Made by a program: the position numbers and the translations under genes. The notes under the pieces are model-generated. The model was not told where the DNA came from. It made no database searches and worked only from the letters and a program-made list of their open reading frames with translations. Positions 8,768 through 17,417 of a stretch of 36,502 nt of DNA are shown piece by piece. The stretch is from the NCBI GenBank assembly GCA_017889585.1, contig JAGFZX010000032.1, forward strand, positions 1 through 36,502. Reading direction: 5' to 3'. This DNA comes from Bacillota bacterium (GTDB taxonomy: Bacteria; Bacillota; Negativicutes; DSM-13327). How positions within the stretch are numbered: the stretch's first letter is position 1; every line of letters begins with the position of its first letter.

Positions 8768-9052
8768 AATAGAATATTTGAAATGCAATGAGCAGAATAA
8801 AAATGTGGGGATTTTTCCTGCAGAGAGCCGTCGGGTGGTGAAAGACGGTGGAAAAACTTTATATTTCTCCTCTGTGAGCAGCATGCTGAACCAAAAGTAA
8901 GCAGTGCCCGGTTTTCCACCGTTAACAGGAAATGTATTCGGAAATTTTCTGATATAGTAGAGATGGTTGAGCAATCAGCAAATGAAGTGGTAACGCGGAG
9001 GAATAGTCTTCGTCTTCAACACGGTAACACGTGAAGAAGGCGGAGTTTTTTT
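8768..9052 (+). promoter_or_regulatory. T-box leader (tRNA-sensing riboswitch) for the CstA gene
   Basis: Stem I: the distal part has the AG-bulge motif and hairpin CAGAGAGCCGTC (8821-8832), a GGGTGGTGAAA loop, and GACGGT. TTTTTCC pairs with GGAAAAA below it, and paired TGAGC motifs near the base look like the K-turn. The T-box core is AAGTGGTAACGCGG (8985-8998). The antiterminator can form from GAAG (8984-8987) with CTTC (9014-9017) and CGGAG (8996-9000) with CTTCG, leaving the tRNA-binding TGG bulge open. The competing terminator pairs CGTCTTC (9011-9017) with GAAGGCG (9036-9042), then a T7 run (9046-9052). Uncharged tRNA should switch CstA on. Aligning to the glyQS leader puts the specifier near CTC (8867-8869, Leu), but this reading is weak. 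Confidence 0.88.
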
Positions 9053-9155
9053 ATTGTATTTTTGCCCCCAAATTGCCCGCCTGCAGTCGTTATGATCGCG
9101 ACATGGGATTGCAGAGCGTAGCATAAACAAACCAAGAAAGGGAGTTTTGAAAATT

Positions 9156-10847
9156 ATGACAGGATTAACTTTATTGTGTATTGCGCTGCTTGTCTGTGCA
9201 AGCGGTTATTTCATCTACGGCCGCTGGCTGACCAAGATATGGGGTATTGATCCTCAGGCTAAAACGCCGGCTTATCGTTTTGAAGATGGCAATGATTACG
9301 TTCCTTCTTCTAAATTCTCGGTATTTGCTCATCAATTTTCTTCTATTACAGGTGCTGGACCCGTTACAGGGCCCATTATCGCCGCGATGTTTGGTTGGGT
9401 ACCAGTAATGCTGTGGCTGATGATTGGCGGTATTTTTTTCGGTGCTGTTCAGGATTTTACAGCCCTGTATGCTTCTGTCAAAAATGATGGCAAATCAATA
9501 GGTATGCTGATTGAAAAATATATTGGTAAAACTGGAAAGCAATTGTTTCTGCTCTTTTCCTGGCTTTTTACTCTATTGGTAATAGCTGCTTTTGCTGATA
9601 TTGTTGCTAGTACCTTCAACGGCTTTGGAGCCAATGGTTCACTGGCTACACCTAATGCTGCCGCTGCTTCTATTTCTATGCTGTATATTGTTGTTGCTAT
9701 CTTCTTAGGACTTTTTCTGAAAAAATATCCACTGTCAGAAAAACCAAAACTGGCAATCGGTATTCTTTTGATTCTGGGCATGTTAGCGGCAGGTATTGCA
9801 TATCCTCTTTATTTTGACAAGACAGCATGGATTTACGTAGTTTTTGCTTACATGTTTATGGCTGCTGTTCTGCCAATGTGGCTGTTGATGGAGCCACGAG
9901 ACTATTTGAGTTCGTTTCTGCTTCTGGGTATGATTGCCAGCGGCGTCATTGGTGTTGTTTTTACCAATCCAACGATTGAACTTCCGGCCTTTGTTGGGTT
10001 TGAAGTAAATGGCAAGCCTATGTTTCCCATCTTGTTTATTACCATTGCCTGTGGTGCTGTTTCCGGTTTTCATAGCTTGGTTTCTTCTGGCACATCTTCC
10101 AAAACAATTTCCAATGAAAAAGATATGCTATTTGTCGGTTACGGTTCTATGATGATTGAGACTGTATTAGCTGTTGTTTCTTTGATCGTCGTTGGGGCTG
10201 CCGCTACCGGTGGTGTGATGCCCAAAGGTACGCCGTTTCAGATATTCTCTGGCTCTGTCGGTGGTTTTCTGTCTATGTTCGGTCTATCACGCCATGTAGC
10301 CACCTGTATCATCACTATGTGCGTATCAGCACTGGCGCTGACTACATTGGATTCTGTTGGCCGTATCGGACGAATGTGCTTCCAAGAACTATTTACGGGG
10401 GATGTGACTGATCCAGCGAAGATGTCACTAGTGCAGCGTGTGTTGACGAATAAATATTTTGCAACCCTCATTACCTTGTTCTTTGGTTATCTGCTTTGCC
10501 TAGGCGGATATATGAATATTTGGCCTCTATTTGGCGCAGCCAATCAACTATGTTCTGCATTGGTCCTGATTGCGTTGACGGTTTTCCTGAAAGTTACCGG
10601 ACGTCAGGGCAAGATGCTTTACATTCCAATGTGTTTTATGCTTGTGGTTACGTTGCTTGCTTTGCTTATGTCAATCTACGGCATCGTCAATAAAATCATC
10701 TATACCGGCACCTTTTCTTTTTTGACTGACGGTCTACAGTTAATCGTGGCTATTGCGCTGATTACCTTGGCAATGCTGATCGTATCTAACAGTGTTAGAA
10801 AATTATTTGATTCTTCGGCTAGCGCTCCTGTTCAAGCCAATAAATAA
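9156..10847 (+). CDS. cstA: CstA-family transporter (carbon starvation/peptide or pyruvate type)
   Basis: A 563-residue polytopic membrane protein of the short Gram-positive CstA form; E. coli CstA is about 700 residues. Diagnostic stretches are YGRWLTKIWGID near the N terminus, the DYVPSSKFSVFAHQFSSI motif followed by GAGPVTGPIIAAMFGWVP, and AVQDFTALYASVKNDGKS. CstA/BtsT proteins import peptides or pyruvate when carbon is scarce. The ATG at 9156 lies 11 bases after AAAGGGAG; a TTG at 9147 is too close to that site. Control by a T-box suggests the transporter supplies an amino acid or peptides containing it. The gene appears monocistronic, with a hairpin terminator at 10997. Confidence 0.93.
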   Translation: MTGLTLLCIALLVCASGYFIYGRWLTKIWGIDPQAKTPAYRFEDGNDYVPSSKFSVFAHQFSSITGAGPVTGPIIAAMFGWVPVMLWLMIGGIFFGAVQDFTALYASVKNDGKSIGMLIEKYIGKTGKQLFLLFSWLFTLLVIAAFADIVASTFNGFGANGSLATPNAAAASISMLYIVVAIFLGLFLKKYPLSEKPKLAIGILLILGMLAAGIAYPLYFDKTAWIYVVFAYMFMAAVLPMWLLMEPRDYLSSFLLLGMIASGVIGVVFTNPTIELPAFVGFEVNGKPMFPILFITIACGAVSGFHSLVSSGTSSKTISNEKDMLFVGYGSMMIETVLAVVSLIVVGAAATGGVMPKGTPFQIFSGSVGGFLSMFGLSRHVATCIITMCVSALALTTLDSVGRIGRMCFQELFTGDVTDPAKMSLVQRVLTNKYFATLITLFFGYLLCLGGYMNIWPLFGAANQLCSALVLIALTVFLKVTGRQGKMLYIPMCFMLVVTLLALLMSIYGIVNKIIYTGTFSFLTDGLQLIVAIALITLAMLIVSNSVRKLFDSSASAPVQANK

Positions 10848-10990
10848 AAATTCAATTGTATGGTTATGTGAGGAAGAGTCAAGGCAATGATTCCTCTGAG
10901 TTGACGACAAGAAGGAAATTTTACGATTATGTTTGATAGCAAGGTGGATTTGCATGCTCGCGACTCGCCGCTGCAAAAAAACTGGAAATG

Positions 10991-11021
10991 CTTATGAAGC
11001 CACGAATATCGTGGCTTTTTT
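10991..11021 (+). terminator. Terminator with conserved CTTATGAA box, downstream of cstA
   Basis: AAGCCACGA (10997-11005) pairs with TCGTGGCTT (11009-11017) around ATA, followed by a T run to 11021. The bases before it, CTTATGAA, and the 5' arm recur at 19540 and 20922, so this is a member of a dispersed family. The rest of the 10848-11345 gap has no gene that I can support. Confidence 0.8.
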
Positions 11022-11047
11022 GCTTTGTATGGGTTTAAAAGGCTTGT

Positions 11048-11076
11048 CCTAAAGTTCAAAACTAATGAACTTTAGG
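11048..11076. repeat. 11-bp inverted repeat upstream of the GGDEF gene
   Basis: CCTAAAGTTCA (11048-11058) and TGAACTTTAGG (11066-11076) are perfect inverted copies with a 7-base gap. There is no U-tract. It may be an operator or RNA hairpin and lies about 270 bases before the next start codon. Confidence 0.4.
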
Positions 11077-11345
11077 GTAGTTGCCGTAATAGGTTTTTAT
11101 AGGTCGGGATGGAATATGAAAAAAGTATGCTAAAATTACCTATTTATAACTATTATTGTAAGAGAATGAAGGAATTAACGAAGCAGCTATAGAAACGATG
11201 TTTTAGTATGATAAACATCGAATGATATTGCTTAATTGAAAAAACCAACTAGATCTGTATCGCTGGATTTAATTGTTATATAATGCTTGATTTAAAGCAA
11301 AAAACAGTATATAGATAATGTAATATTACATAGTATGAGGTAAAT

Positions 11346-12512
11346 ATGATAACGTTAAAAACAATGGATTCAAGTATCTTGTCATTTATCATTTTAATTT
11401 TTATTTACATTAATGGATACAATCGTTTGGAAAAAGTATTTATTCAATATAAGCTATTTATTGCATTAGTCCAGGTCAATATGGTTTTAATAATAATTGA
11501 TATTTTGGGTTGGGCTTTCAATGGACTACCGGGTTCTCTAAATATGATATCTAATACGGGATTTAATCTATTGCTTTATATAATTGAACCGATTGGACCC
11601 ATGTTATGGATTCTTTATACAAATTTCCAAGTTCTTCATGATGAGAACCGAATAAGAAAATTGAAAAATGTTTTAATTTTCCTTTTTGCCATAAATGGTC
11701 TAGTATCGATAATTAGTCTCCATACAGGTTGGTTTTTTAGTGTTGATGCTAACAATATTTATCATAGAGGGGATTTTTTCTGGGTTCACACAGCATTTTG
11801 TTGTGCTTTACTTATTTATTCATTTTTTTTCATCATCATGAATCGAAGAATGTTAGAAAAAAGGTATTATTATTCATTGATATTATTTTTTCTTCCTCAG
11901 GCAGTGGGGACTTCAACTCAAATATTCTTTTATGGAGTTTCTTTTAATTGGTCGGGGATGATGCTTTCGCTTTTAATAATATATTTTAATATTCAGGATC
12001 GAGGATTAAATACGGATTATCTCACAGGAGCATATAATCGGAGACAGCTAGACAGCTATATCAAGGTTAAAATTCGGAACAGTACAGCAAAAAAAACTTT
12101 TTCAGCTATATTAATTGATCTAAATGAATTCAAGCAAATAAATGATAAATTTGGACACGATGTTGGTGATAAAGCACTACAGGATGTAGTCAAAATAATA
12201 AGGCAGTGTTTGAGTAATAATGAATTCATAGCAAGGTTTGGAGGAGATGAATTTTTTATAATTCTGGGAATTGATAATCATCAATTGCTTGAACAGACAG
12301 TTAAAAGAATACTGGAAAGTGTTGAAAAATTTAATAAAGATAGCCAAAAAGCTTATAAGATAAGCTTAAGTATGGGATATGATGTATATGATTATAATTT
12401 GAAGCTGAAGCCAGATGACTTTTTCAAAAATATTGATGTTCTTATGTATAATAATAAAAAATCTAATCGTACATCCAGGGACACCAGATCAGATGAAAAA
12501 CTATATTATTAA
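11346..12512 (+). CDS. Membrane-bound diguanylate cyclase (GGDEF)
   Basis: A 388-residue protein: seven or so hydrophobic segments in residues 8-215, then a GGDEF domain (about 222-380) with DYLTGAYNRR, the metal-binding LIDLNEFKQIND, FGHDVGD, and the intact active loop RFGGDEF (GGDEF at 299-303). It should make c-di-GMP from two GTP at the inner membrane. The usual inhibitory RxxD site five residues before the loop reads SNNE, so product inhibition through that site is absent. The membrane part looks like the histidine-kinase N-terminal 7TM sensor type, ligand unknown. A GAGG site precedes the ATG. A second GGDEF gene lies 6 kb away. A/T-rich codon use is strong here. Confidence 0.92.
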   Translation: MITLKTMDSSILSFIILIFIYINGYNRLEKVFIQYKLFIALVQVNMVLIIIDILGWAFNGLPGSLNMISNTGFNLLLYIIEPIGPMLWILYTNFQVLHDENRIRKLKNVLIFLFAINGLVSIISLHTGWFFSVDANNIYHRGDFFWVHTAFCCALLIYSFFFIIMNRRMLEKRYYYSLILFFLPQAVGTSTQIFFYGVSFNWSGMMLSLLIIYFNIQDRGLNTDYLTGAYNRRQLDSYIKVKIRNSTAKKTFSAILIDLNEFKQINDKFGHDVGDKALQDVVKIIRQCLSNNEFIARFGGDEFFIILGIDNHQLLEQTVKRILESVEKFNKDSQKAYKISLSMGYDVYDYNLKLKPDDFFKNIDVLMYNNKKSNRTSRDTRSDEKLYY

Positions 12513-12554
12513 AAAGAAAACGTCGCTCAATTTTCAGTGATATTTTCTTTTTTT
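12511..12554 (+). terminator. Terminator of the GGDEF gene
   Basis: AAAAAGAAAA (12511-12520) pairs with TTTTCTTTTT (12543-12552), with a partly paired interior and further T bases after it. It overlaps the stop codon. Confidence 0.6.
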
Positions 12555-12565
12555 ATGATTTTTTC

Positions 12566-12788
12566 TTATTGAGATCTAATGTGAATCAAGATTCGAGAAT
12601 ATTGTTGGCTATTACAATTTTTGAGCTCCCTAGCATGCGACTGTAGCTCTAAAGCATTTTTATAAATATAGCCGCCATATTTGATTTGTGTTAATGTGGT
12701 TAGCGAATTACATGAATATTCCCAAGAAATAGGCTGAATTGTTGATGATAGTTCCGTTATAGGTGGCAAAAAAATCTGTACTTTTCAT
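12566..12788 (-). pseudogene. Small gene with a probable one-base frameshift in an A7/T7 run
   Basis: An ATG (12786-12788) preceded by GAGGTGG at 7 bases starts MKSTDFFATYNGT and soon ends. After removing one T from the T7 run (A7 on the plus strand, 12768-12774), the frame joins an open frame to 12566. The joined product is about 73 residues, MKSTDFLPPITELSSTIQ and then a section with QIKYGGYIYKNALELQ. The strong start site followed by a long open frame in another phase argues for a gene with an indel rather than chance. The family is not recognised. Confidence 0.4.
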
Positions 12789-12877
12789 TTCCAAGCCACC
12801 TCATCATTTGTATTTCTAGTGTGCCTTTTTGAAGATCTTTGTACGCTTTGCTTGTTATTAACAATCGCCTCCACCAT
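12785..12877 (-). CDS. 30-residue ORF overlapping the next small gene (ATGA overlap)
   Basis: ATG 12875-12877 reads MVEAIVNNKQSVQRSSKRHT and ends in TGA, which overlaps the ATG of the following small ORF as ATGA, typical of translational coupling. The frame stays open 8 codons upstream (to the hairpin at 12905), and no ribosome-binding site is seen, so its 5' end may be lost. Its neighbour is frameshifted, so both may be relics. Confidence 0.25.
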   Translation of the reverse strand: MVEAIVNNKQSVQRSSKRHTRNTNDEVAWK

Positions 12878-12904
12878 GTTTAAGTAATTTTCTTCATAGA
12901 TAGT

Positions 12905-12941
12905 AAAAAGCTATTTGTCGCAATTGGACAAATAGCTTTTT
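12905..12941. terminator. Bidirectional terminator with perfect 15-bp stem
   Basis: AAAAAGCTATTTGTC (12905-12919) and GACAAATAGCTTTTT (12927-12941) form a perfect stem with a 7-base loop and T/A runs on both strands. It probably ends the histidine kinase transcript on the minus strand. A close relative stands at 20811. Confidence 0.8.
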
Positions 12942-13009
12942 TAGTATTGGGGTATAATCTCCGGTTATGGTGCTTCAGCTTAATATTATGGTGAACGATA
13001 GGTTTGATT

Positions 13010-14473
13010 TTATGAGATTTTTGTATCAGAGCCTAGCACTCTAGTCAGGTCATGTTTTATTGGTAATTTCACCGTAAATTTTGCACCATTACCTTGAGAA
13101 CTTTCCACTAAAATCTCACCATTATGACGGTTAGCAATAATATCATAGGAGATACTTAACCCCATCCCTGTTCCTTGTCCGACAGTTTTAGTGGTAAAGA
13201 ACGGATTGAAAATACTGTTCAAATTTGCAGGTATAATCCCAGAACCATTATCTTCAATCGCACAATAGACAAACTCCTTTTCATGCCATATTGATATTTT
13301 AATTACTCCCATTTTTGCAAGAGCTTTCTCTTTTATAGCATGTGCGGCATTTATAATGAGATTCAGTAATACTTGGTTAATTTCCTCTCCAACTGCCTCA
13401 ATTGTCGGGATATTCTGCAACTGTTCTTCAATTGTAGCATAAGGTTTGATTTTATTTTGTGCCATCAACAACATACTATGTAATCCTTTAATTAGATCAT
13501 ATTGTTCGAAGGTACGTTGCTGGTCTATATGAGCGTAAATCTGTATGCCTTTAACAATCTTGTTTATTCGGTTCAGGCCTTCTAACGTATCTCGGAATAA
13601 TTCAGGCAGATCATCGAGAATAAATGTTAACTCCCGTTCTCGTTCTTTCTTAATTCCTTGATCAATATTTTCTTTGTATAGTGGTTCAATAGTGGTAAAA
13701 TCAGCCTGTAGTTTAAGTACGCTACTAAAAACAGCAAAATATTCTTCTAACATTTCAACATTACCTGTAACAAATCCTAATGGGGTATTGATTTCATGAG
13801 CAATTCCGGCAGCTAACTGGCCAATTCCAGCCAGTTTTTCCTGCTGGATCAGCTTATCTTGCGTATGTTTGACTGCTTCTAAAGCACAGACTAACTCCTT
13901 ATTTTTTATCGTCAATTCTTCTTCTGACTGTTTTAAGATACTTTCGATTTTTTTTCTAGTTGCTATTTCATTTTTATTTTTCTGATTCGTTTGATGAAGC
14001 TTTAGAACAATAAAGGTAGTTATTGAGAACAAACATATTAAAATGACTGTAGTATGAATTATGTGTGCCAAACTGGCATAAATGATCACTGAACCATATA
14101 ATTGATTATTGTATCGAATTTGAGCAGTTTGGCGAATGGATAGCATTGATGGTTCTAACAATGCTTCGCGATGTATTAATTGTAATGCATTGTCATAGAC
14201 TTCTATGGCCTCTATTCCATCACCGCTCTCAATATCGGCAAAAATTTCGATAAATTTTTCAATGTTTAACTGCCAATATTCTGGATTTTCTTGTATCGCC
14301 TGTTTAAATTTCATTGCGTATTTTTTTGAATAGAAGGCAGCCCTTTTATTGCCATCCTGATACTCAAGAAAAAAATAAGTAAAAGGCGTTGCAATGGATA
14401 GTATCAGTATACTGGTAACTGCTAAAAAACTCATAAGTCGAGTAAACTTCTGCGAAAAAAATATCAAATTCAT
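13010..14473 (-). CDS. Membrane sensor histidine kinase
   Basis: A 487-residue kinase: membrane segments at about 14-34 and 137-157 flank a roughly 100-residue extracytoplasmic sensor, then a coiled-coil linker (160-215), a phosphoacceptor helix with AAGIAHEINTPLGF (His226), and an HATPase domain with N box NLIINAAHAI (371-380), DNGSGI (408), NPFFTTK and GQGTGMGLS (432). All catalytic motifs are intact. It starts 4 bases after the PstS-like lipoprotein gene, so the two are one operon and the lipoprotein is a candidate partner for the sensor domain. No response regulator gene is adjacent, so its target must lie elsewhere. The Shine-Dalgarno (GAGGG) is unusually close to the ATG. Confidence 0.93.
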   Translation of the reverse strand: MNLIFFSQKFTRLMSFLAVTSILILSIATPFTYFFLEYQDGNKRAAFYSKKYAMKFKQAIQENPEYWQLNIEKFIEIFADIESGDGIEAIEVYDNALQLIHREALLEPSMLSIRQTAQIRYNNQLYGSVIIYASLAHIIHTTVILICLFSITTFIVLKLHQTNQKNKNEIATRKKIESILKQSEEELTIKNKELVCALEAVKHTQDKLIQQEKLAGIGQLAAGIAHEINTPLGFVTGNVEMLEEYFAVFSSVLKLQADFTTIEPLYKENIDQGIKKERERELTFILDDLPELFRDTLEGLNRINKIVKGIQIYAHIDQQRTFEQYDLIKGLHSMLLMAQNKIKPYATIEEQLQNIPTIEAVGEEINQVLLNLIINAAHAIKEKALAKMGVIKISIWHEKEFVYCAIEDNGSGIIPANLNSIFNPFFTTKTVGQGTGMGLSISYDIIANRHNGEILVESSQGNGAKFTVKLPIKHDLTRVLGSDTKIS

Positions 14474-14477
14474 ACCC

Positions 14478-15326
14478 TCATTTACTTAAAGGAATACATT
14501 CATTACTTAGCAAGATGTCTCTGCCACGCTGAGATAAAGTAAAATTGATAAAGGCGCCCATTTTGGGGTCAATTGGCTCTTGATACACATAATTCAACGT
14601 TTTGTAGAGCTTATAGCTATTATTCTCTATATTTTCACGCGATGGCATTATACCATTAACTTTAAGTACCTTTATACCTTCTAATGTAGCCGACATATTT
14701 ATAAAACCAATGGAATTAGGTGTTTTCGCAAGCGCTTGTTCCTGAGATTGTTGGTTATAGAATACCTGCCAACGGTTATTACGCAGAGAATCTAGTAATG
14801 CCTCTTTAAAACCTGGTATTTCTCGCATTAACACTTCATTGGTGCTGTCTTTTTCATACATTACAAAGACAATGATTGGTACGCCATTGGACCATGTAGT
14901 TTTATCTCCTTGATAAATCCTAACCAAATCCTCATAACTGATATTATTATCTGGAACAGCAGAGCCTACTGCTACAATAAGGCCCGAGCGAGCGTAGGGG
15001 ATTTCTTTTAACCCGTTTGTCTTCTCGGAATCTGCAAGCGGTCTTGAGGTAATCCCTAAATCAATATTACCATTTGCTACACCGCTTATACCTCCGCCGG
15101 AGCCAATACTAGCGGGAATTACAGCATTGATTTTTTGCTCTTCGTTGAAAGCTGCTAGCAACTTTTTTGTCACAGCAATATTGCTACCCGATCCGGCAAT
15201 AATAAGTTTATCGCGCTTTTGTTCTGAAGTTGTTACATCGAAGTGCTGAGGCTGTGATGAGCATCCTCCGATAATTCCAGACAAGGCCATTAATAGTAGA
15301 AAAACTCCAGAAAACAACTTTTTCAT
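14478..15326 (-). CDS. PstS-like substrate-binding lipoprotein
   Basis: A 282-residue protein with a lipoprotein signal peptide (lipobox GIIGGC, Cys22) and a PBP-like domain. The PstS-type anion-binding loops are recognisable as GSGSNIAVTKKLL, SIGSGGGISGVANG and DLGITSRPL. A later stretch, KTPNSIGFINMS, matches the usual PstS G-x-I-G-y segment. AAGGAGT lies 7 bases before the ATG. There are no pstCAB transporter genes beside it; instead a histidine kinase follows after 4 bases. I infer a sensing role, for phosphate or another oxyanion, rather than uptake. It is also possible that it is an orphan PstS paralogue. Confidence 0.88.
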   Translation of the reverse strand: MKKLFSGVFLLLMALSGIIGGCSSQPQHFDVTTSEQKRDKLIIAGSGSNIAVTKKLLAAFNEEQKINAVIPASIGSGGGISGVANGNIDLGITSRPLADSEKTNGLKEIPYARSGLIVAVGSAVPDNNISYEDLVRIYQGDKTTWSNGVPIIVFVMYEKDSTNEVLMREIPGFKEALLDSLRNNRWQVFYNQQSQEQALAKTPNSIGFINMSATLEGIKVLKVNGIMPSRENIENNSYKLYKTLNYVYQEPIDPKMGAFINFTLSQRGRDILLSNECIPLSK

Positions 15327-15587
15327 ACTAGGTACTCCTTAACACGATTTATACATTATATACTACCTATGTTAAAAACACGTTTCTCTAAGTTTGGTTT
15401 TATTAAGAGACGGGATTAGTAAGCAGTGGAGCTGAAAAAAGCATCTTATGAGGTCATTTTATGATACCATATAAATTATTGCAAGCTAATAAATAACCAT
15501 TTTTGGGAAGAGTAACTTGTTAATTAACGATTCATTACATCCCACAAAAGGTGTGAGTAAAATTGGTGAACGTTCTAAACAAAGGGG

Positions 15588-15639
15588 CTCAATTTATGAT
15601 AGGATTTCAGGTATTTGGCTTATCCTATCATAAATTGAG
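15588..15639. repeat. Perfect 18-bp inverted repeat in a 560-base intergenic region
   Basis: CTCAATTTATGATAGGAT (15588-15605) and ATCCTATCATAAATTGAG (15622-15639) are exact inverted copies separated by 16 bases. Neither flank has a T-tract, so it is not an ordinary terminator. It could be a MITE-like element, an operator, or a protein-RNA hairpin. The rest of 15327-15883 holds a near-repeat TACTACTTTTTT at about 15692-15716 and the permease promoter, but no gene. Confidence 0.6.
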
Positions 15640-15733
15640 TACCATTAATAAAAACATTTGTTCTTTATGAATGTAATTTTACGAAAAGATACTACTTTTT
15701 TACTACTTTTTTCAGATTAATGCGCACATCTAT

Positions 15734-15762
15734 TTGAAATTATTTTGTATATGTGTTATATT
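15734..15762 (+). promoter_or_regulatory. Promoter of the APC permease gene
   Basis: TTGAAA at 15734-15739 and TATATT at 15757-15762 with a 17-base spacer. The predicted 5' leader is about 115 bases with two weak hairpins and no known riboswitch signature. Confidence 0.6.
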
Positions 15763-15883
15763 GATACCCGTGTGTGTGCGGTCTGTCATGTAAATGGAAT
15801 ATATCATCCAGTGATGAAAATCCCTTTTTCGGATATCGCCGTCAATTTTTCTTATATTATTACTACCGAAAGAAGGGAATCTA

Positions 15884-17290
15884 ATGAATCTGTTTAGAAT
15901 TAAAAGCCTTTCCTCCTTCACAGAAGGCACTAATAGGCAAAATCTGAAAAAAAATATGGGAGCCTTGGATATGCTTCTCCTGGGGGTCGGGTGTATCATG
16001 GGTACTGGGATCTTCGTATTCACAGGTGTTGTCGCCGCAAAATATGCTGGACCCGGCATTGTTGTTTCCCTGTTGCTATCCGCAATTGCTTGTGTATTTT
16101 GCGCATTATGTTATTCTGAGATGGCTTCTACCGTACCCTTTGCAGGAAGTGCCTATACCTATTCTTATGCAACACTAGGTGAGTTTATGGCCTGGATCGT
16201 TGGTTGGAGCCTGGTACTAGAATACTCCCTTGCCGCTAGTTTGGTAGCTGCTGGTTGGTCGGCCTATGTGACTGGACTCTTCAAGTCTGCAGGTGTCGAA
16301 CTTCCCAAGGCGTTTACCGCCGTTGCCGCTGATGGCGGAATCATTAACATACCGGCGATGCTAATATTATTGTTTCTTAGTATTTTGCTTGTGCGCGGTA
16401 CGAAAGAAAGCGCGACTATGAACAAAATCCTGGTCGCTGTCAAGCTTTTAGCAGTATTTATCTTCTTATTCCTGGCTGGACCCAAAGTAAATACTGCTAA
16501 CTGGTCTCCATTTATGCCCTTTGGTTTTTCCGGGGTAATGACTGGGGCCGCTACCATGTTTTTAGCCTACATTGGCTTCGACTGCGTTGCAACAGCTGCT
16601 GAAGAGTGCAAAAATCCCAATCGTGATCTGCCCATTGGCATCATCGGCTCTCTGATGATCTGTGCGATTCTATATATATCAGTTGCTGCCGTACTCACTG
16701 GAGTGATACCTTATCAAGAATTGAACAATGCTGAACCGGTGGCGTTTGCACTACGGGAAATTGGATATAATATGGGTTCTGCCTTGGTTGGAACCGGTGC
16801 TATTGCTGGTCTCACCACTGTATTACTGGCAGTCATGTATGGACAGTCTCGTATTTTCTTTGCCATGTCCCGGGATGGATTGATTCCTGCCAGCATCTGT
16901 AAAATACATCCTAAATACGGAACCCCACATCTCATTACCATTATTTCCGGAATCATCGTTGCAGTGATTGCTGGTCTGACTCCGGTTGATATCTTAGCTG
17001 AACTTGTTAACATTGGCACTCTTTTCGCTTTTCTTACAACCGCTATAGGTGTACTCGTGCTGCGCAAGACAGCACCGAATACACACCGCCCATTCCGTTG
17101 CCCGGCTGTTAAGTTTGTTGCTCCAGCAGCAATTATCTGTTGTAGTTATCTCATGTATAGCCTGCCAATTCAGACATGGATTCGTTATTCTGTCTGGATC
17201 GCTGTTGGTTTGGTAATCTATTTTGTATACGGTTATCGCAATAGCATTTTAGAAAAATCCGACAAAGTGGTACTGAAAAAAGTCGTGTAA
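15884..17290 (+). CDS. APC-superfamily amino acid permease (CAT-like)
   Basis: A 468-residue inner-membrane transporter with about 12 helices. The substrate-binding turn of helix 1 reads GVGCIMGTGIFVFTG, and helix 3 and 6 motifs (YSEMASTVPFAGSAYTYSY; MFLAYIGFDCVATAAEECKN) match the cationic amino acid transporter branch, as in YfnA or GkApcT. A long cytoplasmic motif YGQSRIFFAMSRDGLIP is conserved for the family. It should import amino acids by proton symport; the specific amino acid is unknown. AAGGGA precedes the ATG. The gene has its own promoter and appears monocistronic. Confidence 0.94.
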   Translation: MNLFRIKSLSSFTEGTNRQNLKKNMGALDMLLLGVGCIMGTGIFVFTGVVAAKYAGPGIVVSLLLSAIACVFCALCYSEMASTVPFAGSAYTYSYATLGEFMAWIVGWSLVLEYSLAASLVAAGWSAYVTGLFKSAGVELPKAFTAVAADGGIINIPAMLILLFLSILLVRGTKESATMNKILVAVKLLAVFIFLFLAGPKVNTANWSPFMPFGFSGVMTGAATMFLAYIGFDCVATAAEECKNPNRDLPIGIIGSLMICAILYISVAAVLTGVIPYQELNNAEPVAFALREIGYNMGSALVGTGAIAGLTTVLLAVMYGQSRIFFAMSRDGLIPASICKIHPKYGTPHLITIISGIIVAVIAGLTPVDILAELVNIGTLFAFLTTAIGVLVLRKTAPNTHRPFRCPAVKFVAPAAIICCSYLMYSLPIQTWIRYSVWIAVGLVIYFVYGYRNSILEKSDKVVLKKVV

Positions 17291-17417
17291 TGTCAACGGA
17301 CGATGGATTCGCCATATAGAATTAAATTAGTATAATTATCTTTAAATATTTAATAAGACAAAATCACCATTCCGATATCTTTGCTAAAGATTTTTATCGC
17401 AATGAGGGAGTGTTTGT

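Noticed and set aside
12566..12769. Independent TTG-started 67-codon gene
   Set aside because: TTG 12769 has no ribosome-binding site; the ATG at 12788 with GAGGTGG explains the frame better if a T7 indel is assumed.
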